Of a stretch of 64,000 bases of DNA, positions 8,501 to 16,269 are shown one piece after another (the first letter of the stretch is position 1; each line of letters starts with the position of its first letter). The translations under genes were made by a program, and so were the position numbers. The notes beneath the pieces are model-generated. The model did no database searches, was not told where the DNA came from, and saw only the letters and a program-made list of their open reading frames with translations. The DNA is from Ammoniphilus sp. YIM 78166. Its GTDB lineage: Bacteria; Bacillota; Bacilli; Aneurinibacillales; RAOX-1. The stretch lies in the NCBI RefSeq assembly GCF_004522215.1, contig NZ_SDLR01000008.1, positions 1-64,000 of the forward strand, read 5' to 3'.

Positions 8501-8509
8501 TGGTATAAT
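8501..8509 (+). promoter_or_regulatory. Extended -10 promoter before moaC
   Basis: TGG-TATAAT with a TG extension, 46 bp before the moaC start. The -35 region is only T-rich. Confidence 0.6.
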
Positions 8510-8554
8510 GACTATTATTCAATTATTTAGATTTATCGGCATGGGGGAATGAGT

Positions 8555-9043
8555 ATGGATGATAAATTAACACATTTTAATGAGCAACAACGAGCCAAGA
8601 TGGTAGATGTATCGGACAAGCAAGAAACAGTAAGAGAAGCGGTAGCTGTAAGCCGTGTGGTAATGAATCCGGACACTATGCGCAGGGTTAAGGAAGGGAA
8701 GATCGGAAAAGGCGATGTGCTCGCTGTAGCTCAAGTGGCTGGCATTATGGCTGCAAAGAAAACAGCCGAGATTATTCCCATGTGTCACCCGATTCCTCTT
8801 AACGGCGTGAATATCCAATTCGACGATACATCGGATAATACCATTCATATCGAGGTCACGGTGAAAACCAAAGGAGTTACAGGAGTGGAGATGGAAGCTC
8901 TAACAGCTGCAAGTGCCACAGCATTAACCATCTATGATATGTGCAAGGCCATGGACAAAGGAATGATTCTAGGACCTACCTATCTGATGACCAAGACAGG
9001 CGGGAAAAGTGGAGACTATGCACGCCATTCCGAGGAGGGATAA
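8555..9043 (+). CDS. moaC: Cyclic pyranopterin monophosphate synthase MoaC
   Basis: Second step of molybdenum cofactor synthesis: converts the MoaA product to cyclic pyranopterin monophosphate. 162 aa, full length. Family signatures are visible: KMVDVS at the N terminus, IPMCHPIPL, and GVTGVEMEALTAAS followed by TIYDMCKA and the C-terminal KTGGKSGDY. The start at 8555 is preferred to the ATG at 8549 because GGGGG ends 7 nt upstream of 8555 but only 1 nt from 8549. It is followed after 3 nt by moaB, then by a molybdopterin-domain-like gene and lutABC. moaA, moaD and moaE are not in the window. Confidence 0.96.
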   Translation: MDDKLTHFNEQQRAKMVDVSDKQETVREAVAVSRVVMNPDTMRRVKEGKIGKGDVLAVAQVAGIMAAKKTAEIIPMCHPIPLNGVNIQFDDTSDNTIHIEVTVKTKGVTGVEMEALTAASATALTIYDMCKAMDKGMILGPTYLMTKTGGKSGDYARHSEEG

Positions 9044-9046
9044 TCC

Positions 9047-9532
9047 ATGGCACGGTGGAAAGTGGGCGTTTTGACTGCAAGTGATAAGGGGAGTGTAGGG
9101 GAACGAGAGGATAAGAGCGGGGAACTGCTAAAAGAACTAGTGAGAAGGATTGACGGCGAAGTAACGGAATACCAGGTGATTCCGGATGATCAATCTACGA
9201 TTGAGGAACATCTCATCTTATTTGCTGATATGAAACGTTGTGACCTTATTCTCACTACCGGTGGGACAGGGTTCTCCCCTCGTGACGTCACGCCTGAAGC
9301 CACGAAGGCGGTTATTCATCGAGAAGTGCCGGGGTTACCGGAAAGGATGAGAGCGGCGACCTTGGCTAATACCAAATTTGCTGTATTATCAAGAGCAATG
9401 GCAGGGCTTCGGGGGAAAACCCTCATTATTAATTTTCCCGGAAGTCCAAAAGGTGTTAAGGAATGCTTCGAGGTGATCGAGGAGGTTCTCCCTCACGCCT
9501 TGCAGATCTTGATCGGCAACACCGAACATTAA
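9047..9532 (+). CDS. moaB: Molybdenum cofactor biosynthesis protein MoaB/MogA family
   Basis: 161-aa protein of the MoaB/MogA fold, which adenylylates molybdopterin for metal insertion. The family motif LTTGGTGFSPRDVTPEAT is present, as is the C-terminal NFPGSPKG. GGAGGG lies shortly before the ATG and moaC ends 3 nt upstream, so the two are co-translated. B. subtilis also has a MoaB of this size. Confidence 0.94.
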   Translation: MARWKVGVLTASDKGSVGEREDKSGELLKELVRRIDGEVTEYQVIPDDQSTIEEHLILFADMKRCDLILTTGGTGFSPRDVTPEATKAVIHREVPGLPERMRAATLANTKFAVLSRAMAGLRGKTLIINFPGSPKGVKECFEVIEEVLPHALQILIGNTEH

Positions 9533-9557
9533 CAAACAAAGAAAGAGGAGAGGAAAC

Positions 9558-9932
9558 ATGGAGTGGAAGATAACCATCATCGATTTAGAGCAGCAGAACT
9601 ATACTCTTAGCTTCGAACAAATGGAAGCTTGGAAGAATTCTGCCATTCCTGTAGAGGACGTTGTTCCGGGTAAACAGGCAGAGGCCGTATATCTGGCTAA
9701 GATATTCAATGAACTACAGATTTCTACCGACTTTGTGCAAGCTAAAGTGGAAGCAGCAGATGGATTCGTACAGCAGGTGGAGAGTGCAGATTTAACAACG
9801 GCTTTTCTCGTGTTTAAACAAAAAGGAGAGGCATTAGCGAAAGGATTTCCTGCTCGCTTGTTTGTTCCTTCTGCCGCAGATTGCTTAAACGTCAAGTCCG
9901 TTGTTCAAATTCAGCTTTTGGGAGCGTGTTGA
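9558..9932 (+). CDS. Small molybdopterin-binding-domain-like protein
   Basis: 124 aa, no signal peptide or membrane segment. The middle and C-terminal parts (VEAADGFVQQVESADL...FLVFKQKGEALAKGFPARLFVPS.DCLNVKSV) resemble a shrunken sulfite-oxidase-type molybdopterin domain, in which a VPG...WVK stretch follows a similar pattern. The direct link to moaCB upstream supports a molybdenum connection. Many residues of a real cofactor pocket are missing, so it may be a non-catalytic derivative. The stop codon overlaps the start of lutA by 1 nt, which ties it to lactate oxidation genes. I am moderately sure of the domain and unsure of the function. Confidence 0.6.
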   Translation: MEWKITIIDLEQQNYTLSFEQMEAWKNSAIPVEDVVPGKQAEAVYLAKIFNELQISTDFVQAKVEAADGFVQQVESADLTTAFLVFKQKGEALAKGFPARLFVPSAADCLNVKSVVQIQLLGAC

Positions 9933-10666
9933 TGATGAAAGTCTCCTTATTTATCACCTGTTTAGCAGACGTGTTTTATCCACAAGTGGGAAAAAGTGTG
10001 GTAGAAGTTTTGAGGCAGTATGGAGTGGAAGTGGACTTTCCTGTCGATCAAACCTGCTGCGGCCAACCTGCTTTCAATAGCGGCTACCATGCAGAAGCCA
10101 AGGAAGCAGCCAAGCAGCTCATTCAAGCGTTTGAACAGAGTGAGAGGGTCGTGACCCCTTCCGGTTCGTGTGCCTCTATGATTCGGCACTACTACCCGGA
10201 GCTATTTAAGCAAGATGAAGCATGGCTGCAGCGAGCGGAGAACCTCGCTGATAAGACTTATGAGTTTTCCGAGTTTATGGTTCAAGTTCTAAATGTTAAG
10301 CTAGACGATCTCTATCTTCCGGCAAAAGCAACTTATCATCAATCCTGTCATATGAGCAGAGGATTGGGAGTGAAAGAAGAACCCCACCTGCTTCTCGCCC
10401 AAGTCCAGGGACTCGAGGTAAAGGAGCTGCCGTACTGTAATGACTGCTGTGGGTTTGGTGGTACGTTCGCTGCAAAGATGAGTGATATCTCAGAGAAAAT
10501 GGTAGATGAGAAAGTAAAACATATTGAGTCAACAGGTGCGGACGTTTTAATTGGTTCAGACCTTGGTTGTTTAATGAATATTGGCGGAAGACTGAGCCGA
10601 ACCGGGAAACCGATTTCCGTTATGCATGTTGCAGAAGTGTTGGCCAAGGGAGGTGTGAAGAAATGA
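9932..10666 (+). CDS. lutA: Lactate utilization protein A, Fe-S oxidoreductase subunit
   Basis: Component of the LutABC L-lactate dehydrogenase complex that oxidizes lactate to pyruvate. About 244 aa with two cysteine-rich CCG-type domains: CLADVFYP, TCCGQPAFNSGY, SCHMSRGLG and DCCGFGGTFA, which coordinate iron-sulfur clusters. The start is ATG 9932 or the adjacent ATG 9935, with GGGAGCG upstream; reading farther upstream would overlap the preceding gene without an RBS. The 3' end overlaps lutB by 4 nt (ATGA). Confidence 0.94.
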   Translation: MMKVSLFITCLADVFYPQVGKSVVEVLRQYGVEVDFPVDQTCCGQPAFNSGYHAEAKEAAKQLIQAFEQSERVVTPSGSCASMIRHYYPELFKQDEAWLQRAENLADKTYEFSEFMVQVLNVKLDDLYLPAKATYHQSCHMSRGLGVKEEPHLLLAQVQGLEVKELPYCNDCCGFGGTFAAKMSDISEKMVDEKVKHIESTGADVLIGSDLGCLMNIGGRLSRTGKPISVMHVAEVLAKGGVKK

Positions 10667-12069
10667 GTGCTCATCCTTTATCTTTTGATCAGCGTGTGGA
10701 AAAAGCCATTGATGATCCGGTCTTGAAAAAAGCCGTGCCTTTTGCCCAGGATCGCCTCCGCGGAGGTCGCAATACCGCTGTTGAACAGCTAGGGAATGTA
10801 GAGGAATGGAGAGAAAGAGCCTCTGCTATTCGCAGTCATACGATCGAAAACTTAGACAGTTATTTGGAGCAGCTGGCAAATAACGTTCGCAAAAATGGAG
10901 GACATGTTCATTTCGCTGAGACCGCTGAAGATGCGATTGATGTCGTGACTCGAATTGCAAAAGAGAAAAACGCGAAGTCCATCATCAAATCGAAATCCAT
11001 GGTATCTGAGGAAATTCATTTGAACAAGCATCTGGAAGAGATGGGCATTAAGGTGATTGAATCCGATCTAGGCGAATATATCATTCAGTTGGCAGACGAG
11101 ACCCCTTCTCACATTATCGCACCTGCTATTCATAAGACGAGAAAAGAGATTGCCGAATTATTTTCTAAGGAAGCGGGAAGAAAGCTATCGGAAGACACAA
11201 CGGAGCTCTGTCAATTCGCGCGTGAAACCTTGCGAGAGGAGTTTTTGCAAGCGGATATTGGCATATCGGGCTGTAACTTTGCAGTCGCCGAATCTGGATC
11301 CGTGGTTTTGGTCAGTAACGAGGGTAATGCCCGATTAACAACAACCTTACCCAAAGTTCACATTGCGATTATGGGAATGGAACGTCTAGTTCCCACCTGG
11401 GAAGAGTTGGACGTCGTGGTTTCCATGCTAACACGCAGTGCGACGGGCCAAAAAATTAGTGTTTATGTGACGGCTATCAACTCTGCCCGGCAGCTGGAGG
11501 ATCTAGATGGGCCAGAGGAATTCCACTTAGTCATTCTAGACAACGGTCGATCGGATAGTCTAGGAACAGCCTATCAGGAAGTCCTGAAATGCATCCGCTG
11601 CAGCGCTTGTTTGAATGTTTGCCCGGTATACAGACATATTGGCGGGCACGCGTATGGTGGAGTGTACAGCGGACCAATAGGCGCAGTCCTTACTCCCTTA
11701 TTAGAAGGCTATGATCAGTGGGAGGAGCTTCCGTATGCATCAAGCTTGTGTGGGGCCTGTACGGAGGTTTGCCCGGTTAAGATTCCTCTCCATGATCTAT
11801 TAATAGAACATCGTAAGGATCAGGTGGAAGCAGGAAGACCGCCACTTAGTGAGAAGCTGGCATTCAAGGGTTTTGCTTTTGCTACCAGTCGACCATCCGT
11901 TTATGACTTCGCCATAAGTATGGCGCATAAAGGAACAGGGTTTATTGCCAAGGACGGCCTCATTACTCAAGGACCAGGAATGGTGAAGGGATGGACGGAC
12001 GTTCGAGATCTTCCTCAACCAGCCAAGCAATCTTTCCGCGATTGGTGGAAGAAGGAAGGAAAGGAGTAG
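10663..12069 (+). CDS. lutB: Lactate utilization protein B, iron-sulfur protein
   Basis: 468-aa subunit with an N-terminal LUD domain (about 60-290) and two [4Fe-4S] ferredoxin motifs: CIRCSACLNVCP near residue 310 and CGACTEVCP near 362. It probably carries electrons from lactate to the respiratory chain together with LutA and LutC. ATG 10663 overlaps the lutA stop and has GGGAGGTG 7 nt upstream, so the longer upstream reading frame is not the real start. Confidence 0.95.
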   Translation: MSAHPLSFDQRVEKAIDDPVLKKAVPFAQDRLRGGRNTAVEQLGNVEEWRERASAIRSHTIENLDSYLEQLANNVRKNGGHVHFAETAEDAIDVVTRIAKEKNAKSIIKSKSMVSEEIHLNKHLEEMGIKVIESDLGEYIIQLADETPSHIIAPAIHKTRKEIAELFSKEAGRKLSEDTTELCQFARETLREEFLQADIGISGCNFAVAESGSVVLVSNEGNARLTTTLPKVHIAIMGMERLVPTWEELDVVVSMLTRSATGQKISVYVTAINSARQLEDLDGPEEFHLVILDNGRSDSLGTAYQEVLKCIRCSACLNVCPVYRHIGGHAYGGVYSGPIGAVLTPLLEGYDQWEELPYASSLCGACTEVCPVKIPLHDLLIEHRKDQVEAGRPPLSEKLAFKGFAFATSRPSVYDFAISMAHKGTGFIAKDGLITQGPGMVKGWTDVRDLPQPAKQSFRDWWKKEGKE

Positions 12070-12074
12070 TTAAG

Positions 12075-12758
12075 ATGGTACAACAAGAGGCCTTTCTGAA
12101 TAAATTAGCAAAGAAATTGGGACGAGAACGGAAATCCGGGGTTACACCTCCTCACTGGGAAAGCCAGCCTTATAGTGGAATGTATGAAGATAAGACCAAA
12201 GAAGAATTGATCCAGCTCTTTATCCAGAATCTTAATACCTTAAATACAGAGGTTGACCGAGTAAATCGGGAGGAATTTGGGGCGGTACTAGAAAGAGTGA
12301 TTCAAAAGTTTAACGTGAAGTCTAGTGTCCTGTGGGATGACGAAAGGTTGCATGGCCTCCAGATTCCGTCTACCTTCAACTCAAAGGGAATAGAGCATCT
12401 GGTTTGGAATTCATCCACCTCAGAGGCTATCTTGCGAGAAACGGCTGCAAGAGTGGATCTAGGAGTCACCTATGCGGACATGGGTTTGGCTGAAACGGGA
12501 TCGGTGGTTTTGTTCAATGGAGGAGGAAAGGGAAGACCCGTGAGCTTGCTCCCTCCTGTCTACCTTTGCATTCTATCTGAAGACAGCATTGTTCCCCGGC
12601 TTACCCAGGCGATGAAAAGAATTCAGCAGCAGATGCCACAGGGATTGCCTGCGTGCATTAACTTTATTACCGGGCCTAGTCGAACGGGAGATATCGAGAT
12701 GGACCTGGCTCTAGGGGTGCATGGACCAGGAAAGGTACATGTGGTTTTACTTAAGTAA
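12075..12758 (+). CDS. lutC: Lactate utilization protein C
   Basis: 227-aa LUD-domain protein, third subunit of the lactate oxidation complex. The family's GLAETGSVV motif and the C-terminal ITGPSRTGDIE.DL..GVHGPG.VHV.L signature are present. RBS AAGGAAAGGAG lies before ATG 12075. It is the last gene of the moaC-moaB-(Moco-like)-lutABC run and is closed by a terminator. No LutR-type regulator is adjacent. Confidence 0.95.
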   Translation: MVQQEAFLNKLAKKLGRERKSGVTPPHWESQPYSGMYEDKTKEELIQLFIQNLNTLNTEVDRVNREEFGAVLERVIQKFNVKSSVLWDDERLHGLQIPSTFNSKGIEHLVWNSSTSEAILRETAARVDLGVTYADMGLAETGSVVLFNGGGKGRPVSLLPPVYLCILSEDSIVPRLTQAMKRIQQQMPQGLPACINFITGPSRTGDIEMDLALGVHGPGKVHVVLLK

Positions 12759-12773
12759 GCACGGAAGTTTACA

Positions 12774-12800
12774 AGATCCGATATATCGGGTCTTTTTTTT
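12774..12800 (+). terminator. Terminator after lutC
   Basis: Stem AGATCCGA/TCGGGTCT (one G-T pair) with loop TATA, followed by eight or more Ts. Confidence 0.9.
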
Positions 12801-12884
12801 GTTTTGATTTCCCCTCAACTGTCCATACTACGGGTAGTAGCAGCGAAATTTAGAAAAAAGAATTAAAAATCATTCTCAACTCTA

Positions 12885-12934
12885 TTGACGAACTAGATGG
12901 TTAGCGTGTAAAATGATAGTGAGAATTGGTATCA
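12885..12934 (+). promoter_or_regulatory. Promoter with Fur-type operator
   Basis: TTGACG (12885-12890), 18-bp spacer, TAAAAT (12909-12914). Directly after it TGAGAATTGGTATCA (12920-12934) matches the 7-1-7 Fur consensus TGATAATNATTATCA at 11 of 14 defined positions, with further TGATA-like matches on both sides. It would cover the transcription start, so Fe-Fur should repress. Confidence 0.7.
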
Positions 12935-12979
12935 TTGATAACGACTTTAATTCTCACTTCTAATGAGGGGGACATAAGG

Positions 12980-13453
12980 ATGTTATACCAGGTTAATGGT
13001 TTAAAGGATATTCATACGGTATTAACGAATGAAAGAAAGCTTGGAGGAGCTGTAGAAGCAGAATCCATTCGTCTACGTTCCGGCGAGGAATTTCGAAACA
13101 TTGTTGTCACCCATATGGATATGGCTGGCTCCATTATCTACTCCGTTTCCTTCGTAACCGAAGAAGGTAAGAGATACATTATTCATGTCAATGATATCAG
13201 CTTAATTTCTCAACCCACCCACAAGCACATTAAGAGCGTGAATAACGCCTTTTATAAGCAATTTAAAACGGATGAAAAGATTAAGTATTTGTCTAAGCTC
13301 TGTCAATTGAATGAAGGCGGGTTTACAGCACCGGTTCTTAAAGAAGTCATGGCGATCGTTGAAGATATAGGAACAGAAGCGGCGAAGCAGCATGTAGATA
13401 TGGATTTAGTAAGCGATACGAAAGTCGTGAAAATGGAAAAGCGAGTATCCTAA
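12980..13453 (+). CDS. Conserved-looking protein of unknown function, probably iron-regulated
   Basis: 157 aa, soluble, no signal peptide and no cysteines apart from one. I do not recognise the family. The first 80 residues look beta-rich (SIRLRSGEEFRNIVVTHMD...), and the C-terminal half is helical and charged. ATG 12980 has GAGGGGGAC upstream; a reading frame opening at 12926 overlaps the promoter and is discarded. The Fur-type operator in its promoter and its position facing the encapsulin iron-storage operon, sharing a bidirectional terminator, suggest a role in iron physiology. This is inference. Confidence 0.75.
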   Translation: MLYQVNGLKDIHTVLTNERKLGGAVEAESIRLRSGEEFRNIVVTHMDMAGSIIYSVSFVTEEGKRYIIHVNDISLISQPTHKHIKSVNNAFYKQFKTDEKIKYLSKLCQLNEGGFTAPVLKEVMAIVEDIGTEAAKQHVDMDLVSDTKVVKMEKRVS

Positions 13454-13459
13454 AGGTTA

Positions 13460-13487
13460 AAAAAGACCATCAGCCGATGGTCTTTTT
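13460..13487. terminator. Bidirectional terminator
   Basis: Perfect 12-bp stem AAAAAGACCATC/GATGGTCTTTTT with loop AGCC and T/A tracts on both sides, between two convergent genes. Confidence 0.93.
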
Positions 13488-13490
13488 GTT

Positions 13491-14336
13491 TTACTCGTGA
13501 TCTTCTAAAGTGCAAATGGCGCTAGGGCGCTTAATTCTTAAGGCAACGCATTCATATACACGGAACAAGTGGTTCATGTGCTCATCACCTAGAAAAGCGG
13601 AGTCAAAGTCTTCTGCGATCGCTAAATCGAGATTATGTTGTCCTGTAGCCACCAGAACGCCTGCATTCCCTTTAATCACAGGGGTTTGGAACACACCGTC
13701 CGTCACCAATTCACGAATATGCTCAATTTCTAGCACATTCGTGCCAGGATGAACGCGATGAAGTAAAGCGTAAAGCTGAGGTGAAACAGCCAGGGCATAA
13801 GGCCCCGTATGGCCCATCTGCAACAGCTTATTGATGGCTTCCACAATATCGGCAAATGCTTTACCGGACTCCATCCAGTCACTGCGAATATGGGTAAGAC
13901 GTCCTTTTACATTCATGAGCCCTGGCAAATCAAACTCCTCGGATCCATTGAAGATCAGATCATCCTCTAGTCGAGCGCACTGGATGGCTGCATTCGCCGC
14001 GGGGCCCATATCAATAGGCATGTCTAGGGTCTTGGCTTGCTGGAGATCTCTCCAATAGAGCATGAAGTCCTTGTATAGGATCGGAATGGTCAAATTCACA
14101 CGCTTGATGGAAGTGGATAGAGAAAGCGTATCTCCTCTTAGACTAAGTCCACCCCCTTGGGATTCGGCATAGATATCATTTGTAACACTCTGTACTCCTT
14201 CGCCAAGTGGGCCATAGATATCAATGAATCGTCTCCCAACCAGTTGTTTTCTAGCTACGTTAACGATGGTTTCGTCTAACTGCGCCCATTCATTGGCACC
14301 CAGTGGGGAGTCCGGAAATCGATTATGTTTCGTCAT
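13491..14336 (-). CDS. Family 1 encapsulin shell protein
   Basis: HK97-fold nanocompartment protomer, 281 aa. The N terminus carries the typical opening (PLGANEWAQLDETIVNVARKQLVGRRF) and DIYGPLG; the C terminus has VYECVALRIKRPSAICTLE, a common encapsulin ending. The length and the IMEF cargo partner fit the large T=4 shells known from Quasibacillus thermotolerans, which store iron. RBS GGAGGAG lies between the two genes; the cargo gene ends 16 nt upstream, so both are on one mRNA. Shell size itself cannot be read from sequence. Confidence 0.95.
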   Translation of the reverse strand: MTKHNRFPDSPLGANEWAQLDETIVNVARKQLVGRRFIDIYGPLGEGVQSVTNDIYAESQGGGLSLRGDTLSLSTSIKRVNLTIPILYKDFMLYWRDLQQAKTLDMPIDMGPAANAAIQCARLEDDLIFNGSEEFDLPGLMNVKGRLTHIRSDWMESGKAFADIVEAINKLLQMGHTGPYALAVSPQLYALLHRVHPGTNVLEIEHIRELVTDGVFQTPVIKGNAGVLVATGQHNLDLAIAEDFDSAFLGDEHMNHLFRVYECVALRIKRPSAICTLEDHE

Positions 14337-14352
14337 GTTTAGTTCTCCTCCT

Positions 14353-14880
14353 CTATTTCATTTTTAAGCTGCCAACGGTCAGCTTCTTGCCTTGTTTTCT
14401 CTCAGATGGTGCTGATCCTGACCCAACTGCTAAATCCGTGAATACTTGGACTGGAGAAACATCTTCAATTCGATTGTTTAACTCTGTCATCAGTTCCTTA
14501 ACCCTCAGGTAATCAGCTTGAGTTCTTTCTCTTGTGGTCTTTAGAAGTTCTTGTCTTTCTTCATCTTTAAACTCAAACATGGCCAAATCGAGATGTTCCC
14601 GGAAGTTGTGAAGGCCAAATTTTTCGAGATTGAGCTCTTGCAGTACCTGCACGAGCTGGCGATGGCTTAGATCTTCATCGAGGGATAGCTTAAGCATGGG
14701 TAAAAGCACCCCAAGGCGCTCTAGTCGCTGCTCTTCCTCTTCCAGGATATGATGAAAATAGAGACGTTCGTGTTCGTCCTTTGCATGATCCACGACGGGT
14801 TGAAGCATACTATTGAACATTTCAATGTCTTCTTTCGTCCGGTTGAAAATCGTAAATAGTTCGGAAAATGCCTGGTTCAT
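14353..14880 (-). CDS. IMEF-type encapsulin cargo ferroxidase
   Basis: 175-aa all-helical, ferritin-like protein encoded directly upstream of the encapsulin. The C-terminal tail KKLTVGSLKMK (165-175), after a flexible GSGSAPSERKQG linker, is the encapsulation signal (consensus close to LTVGSLRR). Helix residues rich in Glu and His (KDEHERLYFHHILEEEEQRLER) fit a di-iron ferroxidase site. IMEF proteins oxidize Fe(II) and mineralize iron inside the shell. RBS AAGGAGGG. The [2Fe-2S] ferredoxin that often accompanies IMEF loci is not seen next to this operon. Confidence 0.93.
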   Translation of the reverse strand: MNQAFSELFTIFNRTKEDIEMFNSMLQPVVDHAKDEHERLYFHHILEEEEQRLERLGVLLPMLKLSLDEDLSHRQLVQVLQELNLEKFGLHNFREHLDLAMFEFKDEERQELLKTTRERTQADYLRVKELMTELNNRIEDVSPVQVFTDLAVGSGSAPSERKQGKKLTVGSLKMK

Positions 14881-14969
14881 ATTTATCCCTCCTTATAATC
14901 GCGATTTCTAAGTCAAAACCTTATGTATGAGGACAGATTTAGTATGTACTCTAATCCCTTTAATCATCA

Positions 14970-14996
14970 ATTATAGCATAAAAGCCGAAAGTACAA
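14970..14996 (-). promoter_or_regulatory. Promoter of the IMEF-encapsulin operon
   Basis: Reading on the minus strand: TTGTAC (14996-14991), 15 bp, then TGC-TATAAT (14978-14970), an extended -10 that can compensate for the short spacer. I see no Fur box overlapping it. Confidence 0.6.
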
Positions 14997-15065
14997 GGGT
15001 GAAACATAAGGGCAACGCTCTTAGGGGTAAACTATGTGTGAAGTATCAAAAAGGAGTTGTTACCT

Positions 15066-15203
15066 ATGGATAAGTTCAATCACTTAGACGAAGTTCCCTT
15101 AGCAGACCTGACTGAGCAACAATTACAGATCTTACAAGAAGCAGAAAGTAATTTGAATGAAGAAGCCGAAGATGTGTATCTGATTGCGTTTCGCAAGAAG
15201 TAG
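15066..15203 (+). CDS. Small acidic protein, 45 aa
   Basis: Short gene with AAGGAG 9 nt before ATG and its own terminator 1 nt after the stop. The product is acidic, helix-prone and Gln/Glu-rich in the middle, and ends VYLIAFRKK. No membrane segment and no cysteines. I cannot name it; short proteins of this look are annotated as hypothetical in Bacillota. The tight packaging (RBS, stop, terminator) argues that it is real. It lies between the divergent encapsulin operon and thiM. Confidence 0.65.
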   Translation: MDKFNHLDEVPLADLTEQQLQILQEAESNLNEEAEDVYLIAFRKK

Positions 15204-15204
15204 A

Positions 15205-15234
15205 AAAAGCGAGCGACTCCGCTCGCTTTTTTCA
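15205..15234 (+). terminator. Terminator after the 45-aa gene
   Basis: Perfect 11-bp stem AAAAGCGAGCG/CGCTCGCTTTT with loop ACTC, followed by Ts. It starts 1 nt after the stop codon. Confidence 0.92.
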
Positions 15235-15290
15235 TTTCCTTGCCCTTAAGGAAATTTTCACATACAATTCCTTCAAGGAGGGGACTGTTA

Positions 15291-16112
15291 ATGTTATATT
15301 CAAATGTAGAATTGGCACAAAAGCTGGATAAAGTTCGGAATGAAAATCCACTTGTACATAATATGACGAACGTTGTGGTTACTAATTTTACGGCAAATGG
15401 CTTGCTTGCCCTTGGAGCTTCTCCAGTCATGGCTTATGCGAAGGAAGAAGTTGCAGATATGGCAAAGATTGCTGGTGCCCTTGTTTTAAATACCGGTACG
15501 TTAAATGAAACTCAAATTGAAGCGATGATCATTGCTGGAAAATCAGCCAACGCAAACGGCGTTCCTGTTATCTATGACCCGGTTGGGGCAGGAGCGACTG
15601 GATATCGGACGGAAGCCGCTCAAAGAATTTTAAAAGAGGTACGGGTAAGCCTTATCCGCGGCAACGCGGGAGAGATCGCGAATGTGATCGGGGAGAATTG
15701 GAGCATGAAAGGTGTAGACGCCGGCCAGGGAGCAGGAAGTATGGTCGTTTTAGCCGAGAAGGCAGCCCGTTTGCTTTCCTGTCTTGTGGCCATTACAGGA
15801 AAAGAGGATATAGTTTCAGATGGAGCAACAACGGTGCTGGTTAAGAACGGGCATCCTATTCTGACGAAAGTAACCGGGACAGGGTGTTTGCTTACTTCGG
15901 TAATTGGTGCTTTCGCTGCGGTGGAAAAGAATGTGATGGAAGCAGCGATTGCTGCCCTTGCCTTTTATGGTGTCGCTGCTGAGCAAGCGGTCGGGCTTGT
16001 TGGGGCTAATCGGCCAGGCAGTTTTCAGGAGGAGTTTATAAATCAGCTCTCTCAAGTCACAGCCAATCAAGTGAGTGAGTTGGCATTAGTAGAAAGGGTC
16101 TCAAAAAAGTAA
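15291..16112 (+). CDS. thiM: Hydroxyethylthiazole kinase ThiM
   Basis: Phosphorylates 4-methyl-5-(2-hydroxyethyl)thiazole in thiamine salvage. 273 aa, full length. Recognised by NPLVHNMTNVVVTNFTANGLLALGASPVM at the N terminus (split here as NPLVHNMTN and GLLALGASPVM), VIYDPVGAGAT, and the anion-hole motif TKVTGTGCLLTSV. RBS AAGGAGGGG before ATG 15291. Only about 56 nt separate it from the preceding terminator, so there is no room for a TPP riboswitch. thiD and thiE are not in the window. Confidence 0.96.
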   Translation: MLYSNVELAQKLDKVRNENPLVHNMTNVVVTNFTANGLLALGASPVMAYAKEEVADMAKIAGALVLNTGTLNETQIEAMIIAGKSANANGVPVIYDPVGAGATGYRTEAAQRILKEVRVSLIRGNAGEIANVIGENWSMKGVDAGQGAGSMVVLAEKAARLLSCLVAITGKEDIVSDGATTVLVKNGHPILTKVTGTGCLLTSVIGAFAAVEKNVMEAAIAALAFYGVAAEQAVGLVGANRPGSFQEEFINQLSQVTANQVSELALVERVSKK

Positions 16113-16122
16113 CACGAGTACT

Positions 16123-16153
16123 AAAGGGCGTATCTATGGGTATGCCCTTTTAC
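16123..16153 (+). terminator. Probable terminator after thiM
   Basis: Stem AAAGGGCGTA/TATGCCCTTT (one G-T pair) followed by only a short T run, so a moderate terminator. Confidence 0.65.
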
Positions 16154-16206
16154 TGTGTTAAACAATTACCTTTAGCCAGTTGGAAAGAAGTTTTTTTCAC
16201 TTACTT

Positions 16207-16235
16207 TTTACAATCTGTTCAATTTCAAGTATACT
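16207..16235 (+). promoter_or_regulatory. Promoter of the HxlR-family regulator
   Basis: TTTACA (16207-16212), 17-bp spacer, TATACT (16230-16235), 34 bp before the start codon. Confidence 0.7.
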
Positions 16236-16269
16236 CTAAGTAAGAACATAGAGTGCAGGGGGGCTTACT

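Noticed and set aside
15235..15290. TPP riboswitch before thiM
   Set aside because: Only about 56 nt lie between the upstream terminator and the start codon, and no thi-box core was seen.
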